From Spirochaetota bacterium (GTDB taxonomy: Bacteria > Spirochaetota > Spirochaetia > DSM-27196 > PWMO01): DNA of 16,295 nt. The DNA is taken from contig JAAAOR010000048.1 of NCBI GenBank assembly GCA_009908735.1, positions 1 to 16,295 of the forward strand. The letters run 5' to 3'. Each line of letters starts with the position of its first letter. Positions within the stretch are counted from its first letter, which is position 1. The notes beneath the pieces were generated by a model. That model was not told the origin of the DNA. It searched no databases and saw nothing but the letters and a program-made list of their open reading frames with translations. Of this stretch, positions 7,333 to 14,323 are shown piece after piece. A program made the translations under genes and the position numbers.

Positions 7333-8662
7333 ACCGACCTGCGCGCGTTGCACCTTCCGTGACCGCTTTCTTCGCCTCCTCGGCAATGATCTCGAGGCCG
7401 CGGCGAACCTCTTCGTCCGGCATCGCGTAGTTCAGCCGAATGCACTCATCCGAGTGACTCCAGGCTTCGTTCATTCCGAAGAAGAAATAGGTTCCCGGGA
7501 CCACGATAACGTTCCGCTCCTTCAGGCGGCGGTAGAGCTCGTAGGTCGTTATGGGGAGATTCTTGAACCACAGCCACAGGAAGAATGCCCCCTCGCTCTC
7601 GTGGACGGAATACTCGACGCTATCGGAGAAAAGCTGATCGATCCATTCCAGTGTGAGCCGTGATTTCTCCAGATAGAAGGGCTTGATCACCTCGTTGCTG
7701 AGACTCAGGAGCTCGCCGGACTTGATGAGCGGCTCCGCCATGAGTTGCCCGAAGGTTCCGGTGGCCAATGACATGATGGCATTCGCCGAGCCGAGTGCTC
7801 CGATGATCTCCTCCGATGCCACGATAATTCCGGTGCGAGCCGAAGGAAGGCCGAGCTTTGACAGGCTCAGGCCAAGGACGATGTTGTCGTTCCAGGTCGG
7901 GACGGCATCGGTGAACACGATGTTCGGAAACGGCAACCCGTATGCCCCATCAATGAGGAGTGGCACGTCGTGAGCTCGGGCGATCCCGTCGAGGCGCGCG
8001 ATCTCGTCGTTGGTCAGCACGTTCCCGGTCGGGTTTGTGGGGCGCGACACACAGATTGCCGCGATGTCCTCGGTGAGCTCAAGCGCATCGAAGTCGATGC
8101 GATACTTATGTCGGTGCGGAGCGGTCTGGTCTATGACAGGCCGCACACCCGTGAAGTCATCGTGTGAAAGGGTCTGATCGGCATAGCCGATGTACTCAGG
8201 GATGATGGGGAAGAGGACGCGCCTGCGTCCTCCCTCCCAGGTGCCTTTGCCGTTCCGGGTGCTTCCTCCGTCCCCGGTTTCGCGCGTCTCGCCGGGTTCG
8301 CCGGCGAGCAGGTTGAAGAGCATGTAGAAAGCGGTCTGGCTACCGTTCGTCACGGCGATGTTTCGGCCGGTGACCTGCCAGCCGAACGTTTCTCTCAGCA
8401 GATCTGCGAGCGCGTCAACAAAGGCAGGCCGGCCAAGGTGAGAATGATAGCGGGCCAGCCCTGCCTCGAATCCGTCCATGTTCGCCGCAAGCTCGCTCAT
8501 GCGACGCTTCCAGACTTCGCTCATCTCGCGGAGTATGGCCGGATTCCCACCTCCGAGCATATACTGCTCGCCGGTGTTCACCGCGGCCTTCCCGAGATCG
8601 TCTATCAGCTCGAGGATCCCCGTTTTCGCGGTGTACTTTTTTCCGAACTTCGAGAGTTTCAT
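7331..8662 (-). CDS. avtA: Valine--pyruvate aminotransferase (AvtA-like, PLP-dependent)
   Basis: This fold-type I PLP aminotransferase of the AvtA subgroup transfers the amino group between valine/alanine and the 2-keto acids, a last step of valine synthesis in the cytoplasm. Visible motifs are MLGGGNPA (35-42), AVTNGSQTAFYMLFN (103-117), SRPTNPTGN (206-214), DGAYGLPFPN (238-247) and SLSKLGLPSARTG, with the Schiff-base lysine at K269. At 443 residues it is longer than E. coli AvtA. The excess is mostly one segment, about residues 122-148, between NLLAG and VLFP, where the E. coli protein as I recall it has about nine residues. This segment contains the GGGACGGAGG repeat. The ATG at 8662 lies 6 bp after the transporter stop, and it is the last gene of a run that includes leuCDB and ilvD, which supports a branched-chain role. 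Confidence 0.9.
   Translation of the reverse strand: MKLSKFGKKYTAKTGILELIDDLGKAAVNTGEQYMLGGGNPAILREMSEVWKRRMSELAANMDGFEAGLARYHSHLGRPAFVDALADLLRETFGWQVTGRNIAVTNGSQTAFYMLFNLLAGEPGETRETGDGGSTRNGKGTWEGGRRRVLFPIIPEYIGYADQTLSHDDFTGVRPVIDQTAPHRHKYRIDFDALELTEDIAAICVSRPTNPTGNVLTNDEIARLDGIARAHDVPLLIDGAYGLPFPNIVFTDAVPTWNDNIVLGLSLSKLGLPSARTGIIVASEEIIGALGSANAIMSLATGTFGQLMAEPLIKSGELLSLSNEVIKPFYLEKSRLTLEWIDQLFSDSVEYSVHESEGAFFLWLWFKNLPITTYELYRRLKERNVIVVPGTYFFFGMNEAWSHSDECIRLNYAMPDEEVRRGLEIIAEEAKKAVTEGATRAGR
8259..8276 (-). repeat. GGGACGGAGG dispersed repeat, copy 5, within an 18-bp block shared with leuB
   Basis: The exact 10-mer is at 8265-8274 on the coding strand, read G130-D131-G132-G133 inside the extra segment of AvtA. 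The surrounding 18 bases are identical to 13757-13774 in leuB, although the two copies are read in different frames. Confidence 0.85.
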
Positions 8663-8668
8663 GTGTTG

Positions 8669-10015
8669 TCAGCCTACCAGTCCGAGCCTGCCCAGTGCGC
8701 CTACTGCGCCGAACAACACAACGAACACTATGGAAACCCAATAATAGAGGCGCGCGCGGGGACCCGGCTGGAAGCGCTTCGGCAGATGCCTGCGCACGAT
8801 GAAGTAATTCGCGAAGTAGAAGAAGATCTGCAGGATCGACATCAGTGCCGCCGAGAATATGAGGAGCGTAACCGGCAGTTGGCCGATGATGAGGATAGGC
8901 AGAATGCTCGCCGCACCCATCACCAACAGGAGAATGCGCCGCACCTTCTCGGTGTTCATAGGTCGCTCGAGCACCAGTGGCAACAGGTCGGCGTCGACGC
9001 GCGATGCTCCGTCGAGAACTGTAATGACCGTAGAGTACAGGGCCGCAAACGCTCCTACGGCAATGACGTAGAATGTCCATGCGCCGACGGATTCCTGAAG
9101 GATGTTCCCGATCGCGAGGGCGATGTTTGCATCGGTCGGCGGCTCAGGATAGAGAACCGCGGTAGACAGGAGCACCATCGTGATAATCAGTACCAGGCTG
9201 AAAATGAAGCCGATGTTGTAGTCCCGTCGACCGGTCTTGATCCAGGCGGCGATGTAATCGCCATAGCGCTCATCATGCGGATCGAGATTCTGCTCTTTGA
9301 GAACACGAGCTCCCTGCTTCTTGGCCATGCTCCAGCTTCCAATAACGGCTGTGGTGCTCAGCCCGGTCGGTGCGTAGCCCGCGAGCGCGGCAAACATGCC
9401 CAGGAACGCGGCACTCGTCACGTCGGGGAACTGAAATAGCGTGGCACCGAGGGTTTCGGCGTTTGGCGGAGTGAAGAACAGGCCCACGACGATCAAGACC
9501 GCGAGCAGAAGCACGAAGATCCGCAGGAACCTTTCAAGCCAGTTATACCTGGCAAAGAACACCATGGCGAGCGCAATTATAATCAGGACGACGTATGCCT
9601 GGCTGAGTGTCACGTCCGGTACTAGAGCTGATGCAAAGGCTGCCGTGCTCGTGCCAACCGCCGCAACGATGACCGTCCAGCCGACCAGGTAGATAACCAG
9701 AGTCAGCCATTGTCCCCAGTGTTTTGGGCCGGGTAGGTCGCCGTAGCCCTCGATTGGGTTTCGCCCGACACCGTAGTTGTAGCGCACGCCGAGATCCCAG
9801 GCGCCGTACTTCACGGCGTAGATCAACAGAATCACCCATATCGAGAAACCGCCGAAGAATGCGCCCATCGTAGGTGCCAGGACGATGTGGCTACCTCCGA
9901 TACCAAGCAGGGCCCACAGCATCGAGGGCCCGAAGTGCTTCTTGAAGAACCCACGCCAATCCTCATTGGGAAACTCGAGTTGCAGGTCCGACTGTTGAGA
10001 ATGTCCATCTGCCAT
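8669..10015 (-). CDS. Nramp-like (SLC11-related, APC-fold) membrane transporter, divergent metal site
   Basis: This is an integral inner-membrane protein of 448 residues with about eleven hydrophobic segments and an N-terminus of the Nramp type (FGPSMLWALLGIGGSHIVLA). In canonical Nramp Mn/Fe transporters the first helix carries DPGN and the sixth carries an M-P-H type motif. Here the matching places read GIGGSH (38-43) and GYAPTGLS (213-220), so the standard metal ligands are absent and the substrate may not be Mn or Fe. The C-terminal part has VLDGASRVDADLLP and a basic tail. The start is secure: ATG 10015 with AGGAGG at 10021-10026. The stop is 6 bp from avtA, so the two are probably co-translated. 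It could serve an amino-acid or other small-molecule role in the branched-chain gene run, but this is inference. Confidence 0.75.
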   Translation of the reverse strand: MADGHSQQSDLQLEFPNEDWRGFFKKHFGPSMLWALLGIGGSHIVLAPTMGAFFGGFSIWVILLIYAVKYGAWDLGVRYNYGVGRNPIEGYGDLPGPKHWGQWLTLVIYLVGWTVIVAAVGTSTAAFASALVPDVTLSQAYVVLIIIALAMVFFARYNWLERFLRIFVLLLAVLIVVGLFFTPPNAETLGATLFQFPDVTSAAFLGMFAALAGYAPTGLSTTAVIGSWSMAKKQGARVLKEQNLDPHDERYGDYIAAWIKTGRRDYNIGFIFSLVLIITMVLLSTAVLYPEPPTDANIALAIGNILQESVGAWTFYVIAVGAFAALYSTVITVLDGASRVDADLLPLVLERPMNTEKVRRILLLVMGAASILPILIIGQLPVTLLIFSAALMSILQIFFYFANYFIVRRHLPKRFQPGPRARLYYWVSIVFVVLFGAVGALGRLGLVG

Positions 10016-10116
10016 TGCGTCCTCCTGAACGAGGTTCGGAAAGTGGGCACAGCGTATCGGAGCTCGCAGATAAGATCAACGAAAACTTTTACGGCCAACT
10101 CTGCGACGGCGTGCCC

Positions 10117-10169
10117 GTGCAATCAGGGACGGAGGAGGCGGCGCGCGGTGCAAATCAGGGACGGAGGAG
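10117..10169 (+). repeat. Paired direct repeat carrying GGGACGGAGG copies 6 and 7, in the rhodanese-transporter spacer
   Basis: The copy at 10117-10137 (GTGCAATCAGGGACGGAGGAG) and the copy at 10148-10169 (GTGCAAATCAGGG, then ACGGAGGAG) differ by a single inserted A, with 10 bp of GC-rich DNA between. The core 10-mers are at 10126-10135 and 10158-10167. Both face plus, opposite to the flanking genes. They are the only copies outside coding DNA and show the longest conserved flank of the dispersed repeat. Confidence 0.85.
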
Positions 10170-10182
10170 TCATAGCGCGGAG

Positions 10183-10524
10183 CTACTCGGACACCGGCGT
10201 ATCGTACTCCATGGGATAGCCCGCCGCCTTCCAGTCGTCCTTCCCACCTTCGTACTCGTATACCCGGTTGAATCCGAGCTTCTCGAGTTTTTCTGCCGCG
10301 CGAGTACTTGCCTTGCAGGTGGGGTTGTGGCAGTAGACCACGATCGCCTCATCGGCGGAGAATCGCGCCCGGGCTTCGGCGGTCATCTTGGTGAATGGAA
10401 TGTTGATTGCGCCGGCGATATGCTCTTTGGCATATTCCTTCGGTTGGAGCGTCTCGATGAGTTGTATCGGTTCCCCGCTATCGAGCCGCGCTTTTAGTGT
10501 TTCTCTGTCTATCATTTCGGCCAT
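10183..10524 (-). CDS. Single-domain rhodanese-like sulfurtransferase
   Basis: This is a small cytoplasmic rhodanese-homology domain of 113 residues from ATG 10524. The core has EYAKEHIAGAINIPF (30-44), the active-site loop VVYCHNPTCKAS with Cys65 in the catalytic position and a second Cys70, and the C-terminal GFNRVYEYEGGKDDW (84-98). This Cys-x4-Cys loop version is common in single-domain rhodaneses, which move sulfane sulfur between thiols; the acceptor is unknown. An in-frame GTG at 10560 would add 12 mostly Arg-rich residues, and no good Shine-Dalgarno decides. It follows the prenyltransferase by 52 bp. The 167-bp spacer after it carries the paired direct repeat, the widest gap in the minus-strand run. 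Confidence 0.85.
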   Translation of the reverse strand: MAEMIDRETLKARLDSGEPIQLIETLQPKEYAKEHIAGAINIPFTKMTAEARARFSADEAIVVYCHNPTCKASTRAAEKLEKLGFNRVYEYEGGKDDWKAAGYPMEYDTPVSE

Positions 10525-10576
10525 ACCGTTAAAATATCGCCGCCGGCGGCCCTTCGTCACGCCACATGAGATGGGT

Positions 10577-11494
10577 CTATGCCGCCATTCCCGCGAGCAG
10601 GGAGGCGAGCGTCATCATGGAGAACACGATGAATGCACGCGAAATTGCCTTCATGGACACGCCCTTCGTCTCGTGAGAGTAGCCCCTGCGGTGCATACGT
10701 GTGAACTCGAAGAAGAAAAACACATACGAGACGACCGCCGCAACGATCGTGGCCTCCGGGAATCCTCCGTCCCCGATTGCGGACGCGAAAAGCACCGCGT
10801 GGGCGGCTGTCGCGAGGAGATATACCAGCGCTTCGGAGGCGCGGCGCCCGAAGATGACGGCAAAAGTGCGACGATGCGCTCCTCCGTCCCCTTCTCGGTC
10901 GCAGGTATTGTTCACCGCGAGGATAGAGCTGACAAAAAGAAGCAGGGGGATGCCGGCACGTAGCGCCTCGGGCGTAAGAGCGTCTGTCTGCACGTAGTAC
11001 GAGAGGACGAAGAGCACGCCGCCGAGAAAGCCGCCGGCAAAAAGCTCGCCGAAGGGCGTTGAAGAGATTGGCAGCGGGCCGCCGTTGTAGAGGAAGCCGA
11101 CGGCCATCGAGACAACGCCGACCAATAGAACCTCCGTCCCCACAATGATGATTACGGCAAGCCCGAAGGCAGCGGCCACGGTGAAGCAGCCCATCGCGAC
11201 CAGCAATGCGAAACCCGAGCTGAGTCCGGAATGGACCAATACTTTGTCGTGTTCGCGGTTGAACCGCCGGCTGTCTACCCCGCGTCTGACGTCGAAGTAG
11301 CTGTTAAACGCCGTAGTTCCCATGTCGACACCAAGGACTGCGACGACCATGAGTAAAGCAATAGGGAATGAGAACTCCCCCGACTCGTATGCGGCAAATG
11401 CGGTGCCCAGCGAGAACGACCAGACACTGATGATTTTCGTCCGCAGCTCTACGACGTTCAGAATGTCCGAAAAGCGTGCGGAGACAAGCTCCAT
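10577..11494 (-). CDS. UbiA-family prenyltransferase, MenA-like
   Basis: This is an integral membrane aromatic prenyltransferase of 305 residues with about eight to nine hydrophobic segments. Both Asp-rich motifs that hold the Mg-diphosphate of the prenyl donor are present: N64-SYFDVRRGV-D74 and NNTCDREGD (195-203, Asp199 and Asp203), the latter followed by the family HRRTFAV. The NNxCD form is typical of MenA, which joins an isoprenoid chain to dihydroxynaphthoate in menaquinone synthesis, but other UbiA acceptors are possible. No men or ubi genes are near. It sits 7 bp after ilvD, in a branched-chain operon. Three GGGACGGAGG copies fall in this one gene, and one encodes the second catalytic Asp. 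ATG 11494 lacks a strong Shine-Dalgarno, so coupling to ilvD is likely. Confidence 0.85.
   Translation of the reverse strand: MELVSARFSDILNVVELRTKIISVWSFSLGTAFAAYESGEFSFPIALLMVVAVLGVDMGTTAFNSYFDVRRGVDSRRFNREHDKVLVHSGLSSGFALLVAMGCFTVAAAFGLAVIIIVGTEVLLVGVVSMAVGFLYNGGPLPISSTPFGELFAGGFLGGVLFVLSYYVQTDALTPEALRAGIPLLLFVSSILAVNNTCDREGDGGAHRRTFAVIFGRRASEALVYLLATAAHAVLFASAIGDGGFPEATIVAAVVSYVFFFFEFTRMHRRGYSHETKGVSMKAISRAFIVFSMMTLASLLAGMAA
10764..10773 (-). repeat. GGGACGGAGG dispersed repeat, copy 8 (prenyltransferase loop)
   Basis: Exact 10-mer on the coding strand, read G241-D242-G243-G244 in a loop between two membrane segments. Its upstream flank GCAATC and downstream A match the intergenic pair at 10117-10169, giving an extended consensus GCAATCRGGGACGGAGGA. 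Confidence 0.85.
10881..10890 (-). repeat. GGGACGGAGG dispersed repeat, copy 9 (prenyltransferase aspartate motif)
   Basis: Exact 10-mer on the coding strand, read G202-D203-G204-G205. Asp203 is the second Asp of the conserved NNTCDREGD motif, so this copy lies in essential coding sequence and is not a loop insertion. Confidence 0.8.
11131..11140 (-). repeat. GGGACGGAGG dispersed repeat, copy 10 (prenyltransferase)
   Basis: Exact 10-mer on the coding strand, read G119-T120-E121 between two hydrophobic stretches. It places an unusual Glu in a mostly hydrophobic surrounding. Confidence 0.8.
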
Positions 11495-11501
11495 GTCCCG
11501 G

Positions 11502-13217
11502 CTATGCCTTTAAAGCCGGGCGGCTTCGCGGTGCAGGCGGGTTTCCCACAACCGCGCCGCCACTGGCCGATCCGACGAGCCCGGCGTACTTCGCAAAGAC
11601 GCCACGCGAATATTTTTGCGCCGGCGGTTCCCAGCCCTCCGCACGGCGTTCGAGCTCCTGCCGGTCGACCTGGAGATCAACCGTCCGTGCGTCGATATCG
11701 ATACTGATCGTATCACCATCCTCGACGAATGCCATTGGCCCGCCGTCAGCAGCCTCGGGTGTTGCGTGGCCGATCATGAGCCCTCTCGTCGCGCCGCTAA
11801 ACCGTCCGTCGGTGATAAGCGCGACGGAGCTTCCGAGCCCCTTGCCGACGATTGCCGCCGTCACTCCGAGCATTTCGCGCATGCCCGGCCCGCCGCGCGG
11901 TCCTTCGTTTCGGATGACCACTACAGAACCGGCTTCCACGCGATCGTTCATCACCGCATCCATGGCATCTTCCTCGCCGTCGAAAACGCGCGCAGGACCG
12001 GTATGCTGCATATACTCAGCTCCCGAAACTTTGACGACCGCTCCGTCCGGGGCGAGGCTGCCGCGGAGGATTACCAGGCCGCCGCGAGGCTTGAGCGGCT
12101 TGTCCAGAGCCATCACGACCTGTTGCCCCTCGCGCTCGACGGCGTCGGCCGTCTCTTCTTCGAGAGTGCGGCCGGTGACCGTAACGCACTGCGCGTTCAG
12201 CTTACCGGCGTCGAGCAGCCTCTGTGCCACCAGTCGCGTGCCACCGGCGTGAAAGAGCTCGAACGCCGAGTATTTGCCACTCGGCATCATGTCGGCGTAA
12301 AGTGGTGTCGCCTGTGAAACGCGGTCGAAGTCCTCGAGCTCGAGATGAACACCCGCTTCGTCGGCAAGAGCCAACAGATGAAGCACCGCGTTCGTCGATC
12401 CGCCGGTCGCGGCCACGCTGGCGATGGCGTTTTCGAACGAATCTCGCGTGAGCACATCCTGTGGCCGGCGACCCTCCTGCAGGGTTTGCATAGCAAGCTC
12501 TCCGACGTGTCTCCCAACCTCACGCTTGGCCTCGTCTACCGCAGGGACGGAGGCGGTACCCATGGCCGACAGGCCGATAAACTCGAGAGCCGTGGCCATC
12601 GTGTTGGCGGTGAACTGACCGCCACAGGCGCCTGGGCCAGGGCAGGCGCAATCCTCGATCTCTTTGAGCTCCGTATCATCAATCTGCCCGGCCGAATGCC
12701 GGCCGATTGCCTCGAAGACCTGCTGTATCGTGATGTTCTGGCCTCTGTGCTTTCCGGGCATTATGGTTCCGCCGTAGAGCACGACGCCCGGAATGTTCAA
12801 ACGAGTGAGCCCGATCGCGCCTCCGGGAATCGTTTTGTCACATCCGACGAGAACCACCATGGCATCGAACTGATATCCGTGGCCCATGAGCTCGATGGAA
12901 TCCGCAATCACCTCCCGGCTGACCAGAGAGGCCCGCATCGCGGGCGTACCCATCGCCACGCCATCCGACACTGATATCGTATTAAACTCCATCGGTGTGC
13001 CGCCGGCGGCCCGCACGCCCTCTTTGACGTACTTTGCCAGATCTCGCAGGCCGTAATTACACGGCATTGTCTCCGTCCATGTGTTCGCGATGCCGACTAT
13101 GGGCTTCTTGAGGTCTTCATCGCTAAAGCCAATTGCCTTGAGCATGGCGCGGGCGGCCGCGCGGTTGGTTCCTTCGGTGATAAGGGCGCTGCGGCCCTTG
13201 GGATCGTGGGCAGCCAT
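11502..13217 (-). CDS. ilvD: Dihydroxy-acid dehydratase
   Basis: The enzyme dehydrates 2,3-dihydroxy-isovalerate and its methyl homologue to the keto acids of valine and isoleucine, the former also feeding leucine synthesis. It is cytoplasmic and needs an Fe-S cluster and Mg. The three conserved cluster cysteines are Cys53 (MPCNYGLRD), Cys126 ([10 protein letters not shown]) and Cys198 ([11 protein letters not shown]); other family blocks are [13 protein letters not shown] and [12 protein letters not shown]. At 571 residues it is the shorter, actinobacterial/plant-like type, not the roughly 616-residue E. coli type, which fits a [2Fe-2S] enzyme. ATG 13217 has GGAG 8 bp upstream, inside the end of leuB, whose stop is 5 bp away. 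The stop is followed by the prenyltransferase start after 7 bp. One GGGACGGAGG copy lies here in antisense orientation. Confidence 0.96.
   Translation of the reverse strand: MAAHDPKGRSALITEGTNRAAARAMLKAIGFSDEDLKKPIVGIANTWTETMPCNYGLRDLAKYVKEGVRAAGGTPMEFNTISVSDGVAMGTPAMRASLVSREVIADSIELMGHGYQFDAMVVLVGCDKTIPGGAIGLTRLNIPGVVLYGGTIMPGKHRGQNITIQQVFEAIGRHSAGQIDDTELKEIEDCACPGPGACGGQFTANTMATALEFIGLSAMGTASVPAVDEAKREVGRHVGELAMQTLQEGRRPQDVLTRDSFENAIASVAATGGSTNAVLHLLALADEAGVHLELEDFDRVSQATPLYADMMPSGKYSAFELFHAGGTRLVAQRLLDAGKLNAQCVTVTGRTLEEETADAVEREGQQVVMALDKPLKPRGGLVILRGSLAPDGAVVKVSGAEYMQHTGPARVFDGEEDAMDAVMNDRVEAGSVVVIRNEGPRGGPGMREMLGVTAAIVGKGLGSSVALITDGRFSGATRGLMIGHATPEAADGGPMAFVEDGDTISIDIDARTVDLQVDRQELERRAEGWEPPAQKYSRGVFAKYAGLVGSASGGAVVGNPPAPRSRPALKA
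12544..12553 (+). repeat. GGGACGGAGG dispersed repeat, copy 11 (antisense within ilvD)
   Basis: Exact 10-mer on the plus strand; the only coding copy that is antisense to its gene. The complement encodes A222-S223-V224-P225, a normal IlvD sequence ([10 protein letters not shown]), so this copy may be coincidental. Confidence 0.65.
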
Positions 13218-13222
13218 ACTAT

Positions 13223-14314
13223 CTACTCCTTACGTGCGTGCGCTTCGAGGTTTTCGACGACGTGAGTTCCGAAGTCGGATGTGCTGATTGCCGCGCCTTG
13301 CGCGGCAAGGTCGCGCGTTCGGTAGCCTGCCGCGAGGGTCGCATCCACCGCGGCTTCAACCTCCTGCGCCTCCGTCCCTAATCCGAGAGACGTGCGAAGC
13401 ATCATTGCCACGCTCAACACCGTTGCCACGGGGTTGGCGAGACCCTTTCCGGTTATGTCGGGCGCCGACCCGTGCACCGGCTCGTAGAGACCGAACCGCC
13501 CTTCGGCAAGTGAGGCGCTCGGCAGCATGCCAAGAGAACCGGCCAGTATGGAGGCCTCGTCGCTGAGGATGTCACCAAACATGTTGCCGGTTACGATGAC
13601 ATCGTAAGCTGTCGGTGAGCTCACGAGTTTCATTGCGACGGAATCTACAAGGCCGTTCTCGACCTTGATGTCCGGGTTAGCCGCGGCGACCTCGCCCGCA
13701 ACTTCCCGCCAGAGGCGAGAGCTGTCGAGCACATTGGCCTTGTCGACTGAGGTGACGTGCTTCCTCCGTCCCCGTGCGAGCTCACACGCCAGCTGCACGA
13801 CACGCTCGATCTCCGGAGCGGTATACACGAGCGTGTCCACCGCCCTCCGCTCGGCACCCGCACCCTCCCGGTAGCGCGGCTCGCCGAAATAGATGCCACC
13901 GGTGAGTTCGCGAACGACCAGAAGGTCGGCGCCGTTCACCACGGTCTCTTTGAGCGGAGAGGCCGATGCGAGGCCCTCCGTCATGCGGACGGGTCTGAGG
14001 TTAGCAAACAGACCGAGCTCTTTGCGGATACGCAAAAGTCCCTGTTCCGGCCGGACCGGACTTGACGGATCATCCCACTTGGGTCCCCCGACCGCGCCGA
14101 GAAGCACGGCGTCCGCGTCCCGACAGTCGGCTAAGGCTCTCTCTCCGAGTGGCTCGCCGGTCGCATCGATGGACGCGCCGCCGATGAGGTGTTCCTCGAA
14201 CTCGAATTGATGGCCGAAGATCTCTGCCACCATCTTGAGAACTTTTACTCCTTCGGCCATGACCTCGGGGCCGATGCCGTCTCCCGGCAATAGTACAATG
14301 CGTGCACTGCTCAT
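13223..14314 (-). CDS. leuB: 3-isopropylmalate dehydrogenase
   Basis: The enzyme oxidatively decarboxylates 3-isopropylmalate to 2-ketoisocaproate with NAD, the third leucine-specific step, as a cytoplasmic homodimer. Diagnostic blocks in order are [11 protein letters not shown] (8-18), [15 protein letters not shown] (133-147), [17 protein letters not shown] (187-203, with Asp191-Lys192), [17 protein letters not shown] (243-259, metal-binding aspartates) and [18 protein letters not shown] (278-295). At 363 residues it has standard length. ATG 14314 follows the leuD stop by 9 bp; the 3' end contains the ribosome-binding site of ilvD. Two copies of the GGGACGGAGG repeat are read as GTE (313-315) and RGRR (181-184), in different frames. 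Confidence 0.97.
   Translation of the reverse strand: MSSARIVLLPGDGIGPEVMAEGVKVLKMVAEIFGHQFEFEEHLIGGASIDATGEPLGERALADCRDADAVLLGAVGGPKWDDPSSPVRPEQGLLRIRKELGLFANLRPVRMTEGLASASPLKETVVNGADLLVVRELTGGIYFGEPRYREGAGAERRAVDTLVYTAPEIERVVQLACELARGRRKHVTSVDKANVLDSSRLWREVAGEVAAANPDIKVENGLVDSVAMKLVSSPTAYDVIVTGNMFGDILSDEASILAGSLGMLPSASLAEGRFGLYEPVHGSAPDITGKGLANPVATVLSVAMMLRTSLGLGTEAQEVEAAVDATLAAGYRTRDLAAQGAAISTSDFGTHVVENLEAHARKE
13369..13378 (-). repeat. GGGACGGAGG dispersed repeat, copy 12 (leuB, C-terminal part)
   Basis: Exact 10-mer on the coding strand, read G313-T314-E315 in the variable region after [12 protein letters not shown]. It is preceded by A (AGGGACGGAGG). Confidence 0.8.
13757..13774 (-). 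repeat. GGGACGGAGG dispersed repeat, copy 13, 18-bp block shared with avtA
   Basis: The core is 13763-13772, read R181-G182-R183-R184 just before the conserved [10 protein letters not shown] block. The plus-strand block GTGCTTCCTCCGTCCCCG is identical to 8259-8276 in avtA. Confidence 0.85.
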
Positions 14315-14323
14315 GGGCTCAGC

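Noticed and set aside
8438..9439. 333-codon open frame on plus across avtA and the Nramp-like gene
   Set aside because: It spans the junction of two well-supported minus-strand genes, is rich in charged His/Arg/Gln residues and resembles no family.
10036..10100. Minus-strand promoter for the Nramp-like gene (TTGATC, 17 bp, TACGCT)
   Set aside because: The -10 match is poor and several equally weak alternatives exist in the same spacer.
10117..10169. Possible CRISPR array in the rhodanese-transporter spacer
   Set aside because: Only two units with a 10-bp gap, no spacers of usual length, and the same core occurs inside genes.
12345..12974. 209-codon open frame on plus, opposite ilvD
   Set aside because: Shadow of ilvD, whose cysteine motifs and length are complete on minus.
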